This document shows positions 61,901 through 64,000 of a stretch of DNA of 64,000 bases, in pieces. The first letter of the stretch is position 1; the number at the start of each line of letters is the position of its first letter. The stretch is from Phoronis australis (Eukaryota > Phoronida > Phoronidae), in assembly GCA_002633005.1 (NCBI GenBank), contig NMRA01000726.1:39873-103872 (forward strand), read 5' to 3'. The notes beneath the pieces were generated by a model. It saw only the letters and a program-made list of their open reading frames with translations. It was not told the origin of the DNA and searched no databases. The position numbers and the translations under genes are program-made.

Positions 61901-62192
61901 TCATTGACCCATAAGTCCTAATAATTGGGACACATGGGTAGCCATGTTTTTTTTAAATGGGTCGCATATAACGCGCCGGCATTTTGAGAACCAGTTTTTT
62001 CCACTGAATAATGGGCACCAAACTGGTTCTCAAAACACGGGCACGTTACAACAGACTATTTGCCCTGTATTAGGACTTACATTTCTCCTCCTTGTGGACT
62101 TCTAACACAGCTATGACAGCTCCAACATCGTTCTCTTCGATAGCATGAAGCATTTGACTCTGAAGATCAACTCTGTTTTCTTCATCCGACAT
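49556..62192 (-). CDS. Ankyrin-repeat and SOCS-box protein (complete, seven exons)
   Basis: Proteins of this build recruit substrates through ankyrin repeats to a Cullin-5/Elongin B-C ubiquitin ligase through the SOCS box. Exons: 62192-62081, 61257-61045 (or its duplicate 61664-61452), 59311-58772, 54500-54354, 51850-51761, 50893-50713, 49901-49556. These give 1,629 bases, 542 residues plus TAA, all GT-AG with matching phases. The start is MSDEENRVDLQSQMLHAIEE. At least eight ankyrin repeats are visible by their TPLHxA and DVVxLLL motifs. The C-terminus has a SOCS box, SLREWCRHVLRKHL ... VDRLCLPRALKCFITL. I cannot assign it to a numbered vertebrate ASB member. Confidence 0.9.
51500..51692. 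repeat. ~44-base tandem repeat
   Basis: Four to five diverged units with AGCAGTATCTGGTATCTGTA and GATATCAAGTTAACATTATC, in the intron downstream of the exon at 51761-51850 of the ankyrin/SOCS gene. GATATC and GTTAAC palindromes recur in each unit. Confidence 0.7.
52348..53009 (+). mobile_element. Modular repeat element, copy A
   Basis: Starts AACAAGAGCAACGCGGAACG then AATGCGCCCACGAATGCATC, and ends with CGGACGGACG repeats followed by a hairpin end (GCGCCCACATATTTATATGTGG) and GTATAAAAA. It contains two CCACTAG-RGGC modules (52438 exact CTCF core; 52662 one mismatch). The same start and end are found in copies B and C. No protein coding potential; a non-autonomous element. Confidence 0.7.
53213..54243 (+). 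mobile_element. Modular repeat element, copy B (5' degraded)
   Basis: Begins GCGTTGCAATGTGCTCCACA, resembling an eroded form of the copy A start. It carries the shared ATAAAATGACCACCAGGTGG segment, several diverged 'gtccgaaa...atatagc' modules, and ends in GCATCCACATCGGTGGGTGC then ATAAAA. CTCF-core match at 53287-53298. Confidence 0.65.
54638..54842. mobile_element. Fold-back element with inverted tRNA-like boxes, copy 2
   Basis: Terminal inverted repeats CGCCACCTGTTGACAACATC on the left and, read on the other strand, CGCCACCTGTTGGCCACATC on the right. Inside, the left half holds GGACTCGAACCGGGAC (a B-box complement) and the right half GCGGGTTCAAGTCCCAGTC, so two tRNA-like B-boxes point outward. 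Homologous to 7369-7620. Confidence 0.7.
55181..55425. mobile_element. Inverted-repeat element in the ankyrin/SOCS intron
   Basis: The left end AGGGGTCTTTTTCATAAAAAG and the right end read in reverse, CAGGGTTCTGTTTCATGAAA, are related, with about 245 bases between them. A single related end is at 48361. Non-coding. Confidence 0.5.
56127..57485 (+). mobile_element. Modular repeat element, copy C (longest)
   Basis: Same start as copy A (AACAAGAGCAACGCGG) and same hairpin end (GCATCCACATATAAATATGTGG) then GTGCATAAAAA. Between them are about eight diverged modules of 130-250 bases, each running 'xxATTGCCACTAGGNGGC ... TCCGTCCGAAA ... GGAGATATAG'. Exact CTCF-core matches lie at 56364-56375, 56819-56830 and 57271-57282; others carry one or two mismatches (56217, 56525, 56960, 57100). 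Confidence 0.75.
58325..58401. repeat. 36-base direct duplication
   Basis: GAACAGAGTATACTTGGGAC plus a diverged ending (ACTCCTCGTGG / ACCCCTCGGGG) is present twice in a row, in an ankyrin/SOCS intron. Confidence 0.85.
58772..59311 (-). CDS. Main ankyrin-repeat exon (540 bases)
   Basis: A single exon encoding 180 residues with five ankyrin repeats in register: LSPLHYAAKYGYCDIVRLLL, ETPLHLACRIGCCHCVRLLV, SGLHVAVKNGHADVVRILC, LTPLHLAVALESTEIFELLL and TTPLHHAVFSRRLACLRLLL. The exon begins and ends in phase 1, as do its neighbours, so single exons of this gene can be gained or lost without frame damage. Confidence 0.93.
59404..59623 (+). mobile_element. tRNA-derived SINE, copy 5 (full length, plus strand)
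   Basis: Best-preserved head: A-box TGGCTTAGTAGG (59411-59422) and B-box-like GTGGGTTTGAGGC near 59452. The body carries GAGTCAGGTCTCAAGCTCCT, then TGGTTCCAGGTGATCAGTGC, and the tail GGCCTGCGCACACCTGGTGC. This copy gives the consensus order for the family. Confidence 0.8.
60187..60480 (-). pseudogene. THAP-domain fragment, probably decayed
   Basis: Ninety-seven codons open on the minus strand inside an intron of the ankyrin/SOCS gene, in the same orientation. The region CIVPACLNYEA ... ISFFRFPREPEMLRKWLAVV ... KHLRVCGRYFVDSDF follows the THAP zinc-finger plan (C-x4-C, invariant Trp, C-x2-H). However, the final zinc-binding His is a Tyr (TAT instead of CAT/CAC) and no AVPTIF-type ending is seen. 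THAP domains occur in transcription factors and in P-element-like transposases; this looks like a relic of either. Confidence 0.6.
61042..61852. repeat. Direct duplication of an ankyrin exon region across a single N
   Basis: 61042-61446 and 61448-61852, 405 bases each, separated by an N at 61447, with about a dozen differences. Each contains the 213-base exon (61257-61045 and 61664-61452) with intact acceptor and donor. The arrangement is the same as at 20409-25788 and is best read as two alleles assembled in series. Confidence 0.9.
61045..61257 (-). CDS. Ankyrin/SOCS gene exon 2 (first of two copies in the window)
   Basis: Encodes FTNLDYDKCLLIACCHGNPS ... RKPIHRAVESGSVQAVQAII, two N-terminal ankyrin repeats. 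It starts by completing the cysteine codon split at the end of exon 1 (AAA T/GT). The duplicate at 61452-61664 differs mainly outside the coding part and encodes the same residues. Its donor is intact, but an N falls a few bases into the intron. Confidence 0.85.
61980..62045. repeat. Short palindromic element, GGTTCTCAAAA family
   Basis: TTTTGAGAACCAGT and ACTGGTTCTCAAAA face each other around TTTCCACTGAATAATGGGCA. Related copies: 34158-34190 and 29985-30025 on plus, and 28005-28060 in the opposite orientation. Small, non-coding, probably a miniature inverted-repeat element. Confidence 0.55.
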
Positions 62193-63694
62193 TTTGACAC
62201 CATCGGTTTACAGATCTCTGTAACGACACAATATAGTCTTCTTTTTAATAGGTTACGACGAATTTTCTTCATTTTTAGAACACAATGTGGAGGAACAATG
62301 ATCGCAAATTATTCCATTAAAATTTTCAACAAAAGTAAATGTGAAAAGAAATTTACTTCAAAATTTCCAGACTTTATATTTTATAACTGCAATCCACAAA
62401 CAATGATATTCACAAATTTTCGAATATACAATCAGGTTTTGAAAGTTGTAAAAATGATTTTGGCAATGATTTTTTTAAGATTTTAGGAAATTTTATTGAA
62501 TGTGTGATGACACATTCACCTTTAATTTTCTTCATTATTTTGGGATAGACTCCGCCCAACACTTGGGTGTAGTTATAACTTTACTTTATATAGGCATAGC
62601 GGTATTGCCCAAGTGACTATTCTCCCAAAGTTATTTTGCATCCAAATTATTCAGCTAGAGAAACTGTTATCTCCAGTGGCATCTCTTAGTCATGGCCATG
62701 AACTTGAAATACCAGCAATCCTTCGGCACTGTCTAGTGACAAATTCATTGGCAAAGGACAACCTAAATATAGCACTCTTTCAAGAAAAATATTTGAACTT
62801 TAAACTTGTCTGGGTATAAATGCATGTACATAATAACACAAGATGACCAAAAAATGACATCCCATATTTTAAAATTGTTCTGAATTGTTTCCTTGCTTCA
62901 GCGAATCCACTAAGGGATAGGTCACTGCTTCCTCTTTCCTAGTTTCCATTTCAATTGGGAGGGTATCAAGTGATTTATTACTAATGACGTTATTGCAGTA
63001 ACTTCCTGTTTGAACTGCATTACAGGAACAGCTAGAAGAACAGAGTTTAGACAGCGTGTAGTTGTTTGTCTGATCATTTCTGCATCTACTGCTGTACTAG
63101 GGAGAAGTGACATGGGACTGTGTAGTCGTTTTTCTCAAGAAACCAGAGTTTGAGGTAACTACTGACAGAAAAAGCTGAGCATACATTGATATTTTTCCTG
63201 GTTTTGAAAGTTGTATTCTTACAATAGCGGAGGTAACAAAATATGCCCATAGCGCACTACTGCCAGGTTCTGTATTAGGTTGCTTACGTTATGTGCTACA
63301 CAGACAGAACCACTGGACAAGAAAGACAAACGCATGATTGTTGATGGCCAAGGTGGGGGTTCTAAAATGCATTGCTATGAACAAGGGGGTCAAACACAAA
63401 ACCGAAAGGGGTTTTGCCCAAGGGAGGGGGAGAGGGGCTTTTTGTAATGAAGAGGAGGTCAATGCCTTGCTGTGCCCCCCCCTCTCCTAAATGGCTGGGT
63501 CAGTCAGGTAACTATCTATCTATCCAGCAATTGTTAGCACACAACTAAGCCCTTGTAATTCTAAGGATAAAAGCTCAATTTGTTTTTATTTTTATCCTTT
63601 ACTTCTACAGAAATCAATTATGTCATATTTTATTAATATTTATTTTATTACCGAAACACTGAACCCGATGTAGAATGTGTCTTGTCATTTTTAG
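62193..63694. other. Intergenic region upstream of the ankyrin/SOCS gene
   Basis: The ankyrin/SOCS promoter and the upstream exon or promoter of the right-edge gene should lie here, since the two genes diverge. I see no conserved motif beyond a TATATA at 62585 on plus and a polypurine/polypyrimidine stretch at 63420-63485. The open frames present have no recognisable domain. Confidence 0.4.
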
Positions 63695-64000
63695 CTGCGT
63701 AGGCATGCATCTGGTATTGATTCGTGAGGGCTATGCGGCCATACATGTGCCGGACGTCACCTTGAGTGAAGGTTACAAACTGTCAATAGGGGGCATGGAG
63801 GTCGACACGCCTGACATCGAGCCTGCCCAGTGGTTTAAAACGCTTATCATGGACTATATGACGATTGACTGCAGCAAACGTATCGTAAAGTGGAGCACGG
63901 AGGCCTCAGAGACAGACTGCAAGTCTGAGCAGACGACACGCAATTCACACATTCTGTACAGCACAGGCGAATTTTCCGATTTCGAAACTCAAAGCGACGA
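63695..64000 (+). CDS. Unidentified protein, exon truncated by the right edge
   Basis: After a TTTTTAG acceptor at 63694 the frame stays open to the window end (about 101 codons), with first Met at 63705: MHLVLIREGYAAIHVPDVTL, then LSIGGMEVDTPDIEPAQWFK and CSKRIVKWSTEASE. Codon use is balanced and G/C-richer than flanking DNA, and there is no stop in over 300 bases of otherwise AT-rich sequence, so it is very likely coding. I do not recognise the family. It may be a first coding exon starting at 63705, or an internal exon entering in phase through TGC GTA GGC. Confidence 0.6.

Overview
The window is nuclear DNA of an animal, almost certainly a marine invertebrate bilaterian. Its genes are split into many short exons separated by AT-rich introns of about 0.3-2 kb with GT-AG borders. 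Intergenic and intronic DNA is full of tRNA-derived SINEs, short inverted-repeat elements and minisatellites. I cannot fix the phylum from sequence alone; deuterostome invertebrates and lophotrochozoans both remain possible.

Layout: (1) 79-412, minus: first exon of a small charged MADF-domain gene that runs off the left edge, with an unusual CACGT/GTACGT-rich stretch upstream of it. (2) 1.0-4.6 kb: intergenic, with a SINE and an inverted-repeat element. (3) 5026-38393, minus: a complete NUP188 (large inner-ring nucleoporin), which I could thread through 38 coding exons to an intact frame of 1,734 codons plus stop. (4) 38394-38850: a 457-base divergent promoter interval. (5) 38851-47216, plus: a complete six-exon GCLM (glutamate-cysteine ligase modifier subunit), 270 residues. 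(6) 47.2-49.5 kb: intergenic, ending in a 16-base minisatellite. (7) 49556-62192, minus: a seven-exon ankyrin-repeat/SOCS-box gene, 542 residues, an expected Cullin-5 substrate adaptor. (8) 62.2-63.7 kb: intergenic. (9) 63695-64000, plus: an open exon of an unidentified gene running off the right edge.

Two places look like assembly artefacts rather than biology. A single N at 23517 separates two near-identical copies of a four-exon NUP188 block (20409-23516 and 23518-25788). A single N at 61447 separates two copies of one ankyrin exon (61042-61446 and 61448-61852). In both cases the first copy ends exactly where the second begins again, as expected when two haplotypes are joined end to end. 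The protein lengths above count each block once.

The genes are housekeeping (nuclear pore, glutathione synthesis, ubiquitin targeting) and share no pathway; only NUP188 and GCLM are likely to share regulatory DNA. The most interesting non-genic signal is an excess of sequences matching the CTCF core (CCASYAGRKGGC): ten exact matches found by eye against about 0.1 expected. Five lie in three copies of one modular repeat at 52.3-57.5 kb and one is in the head of a tRNA-derived SINE. This suggests mobile elements spreading CTCF-like sites, and needs direct testing.
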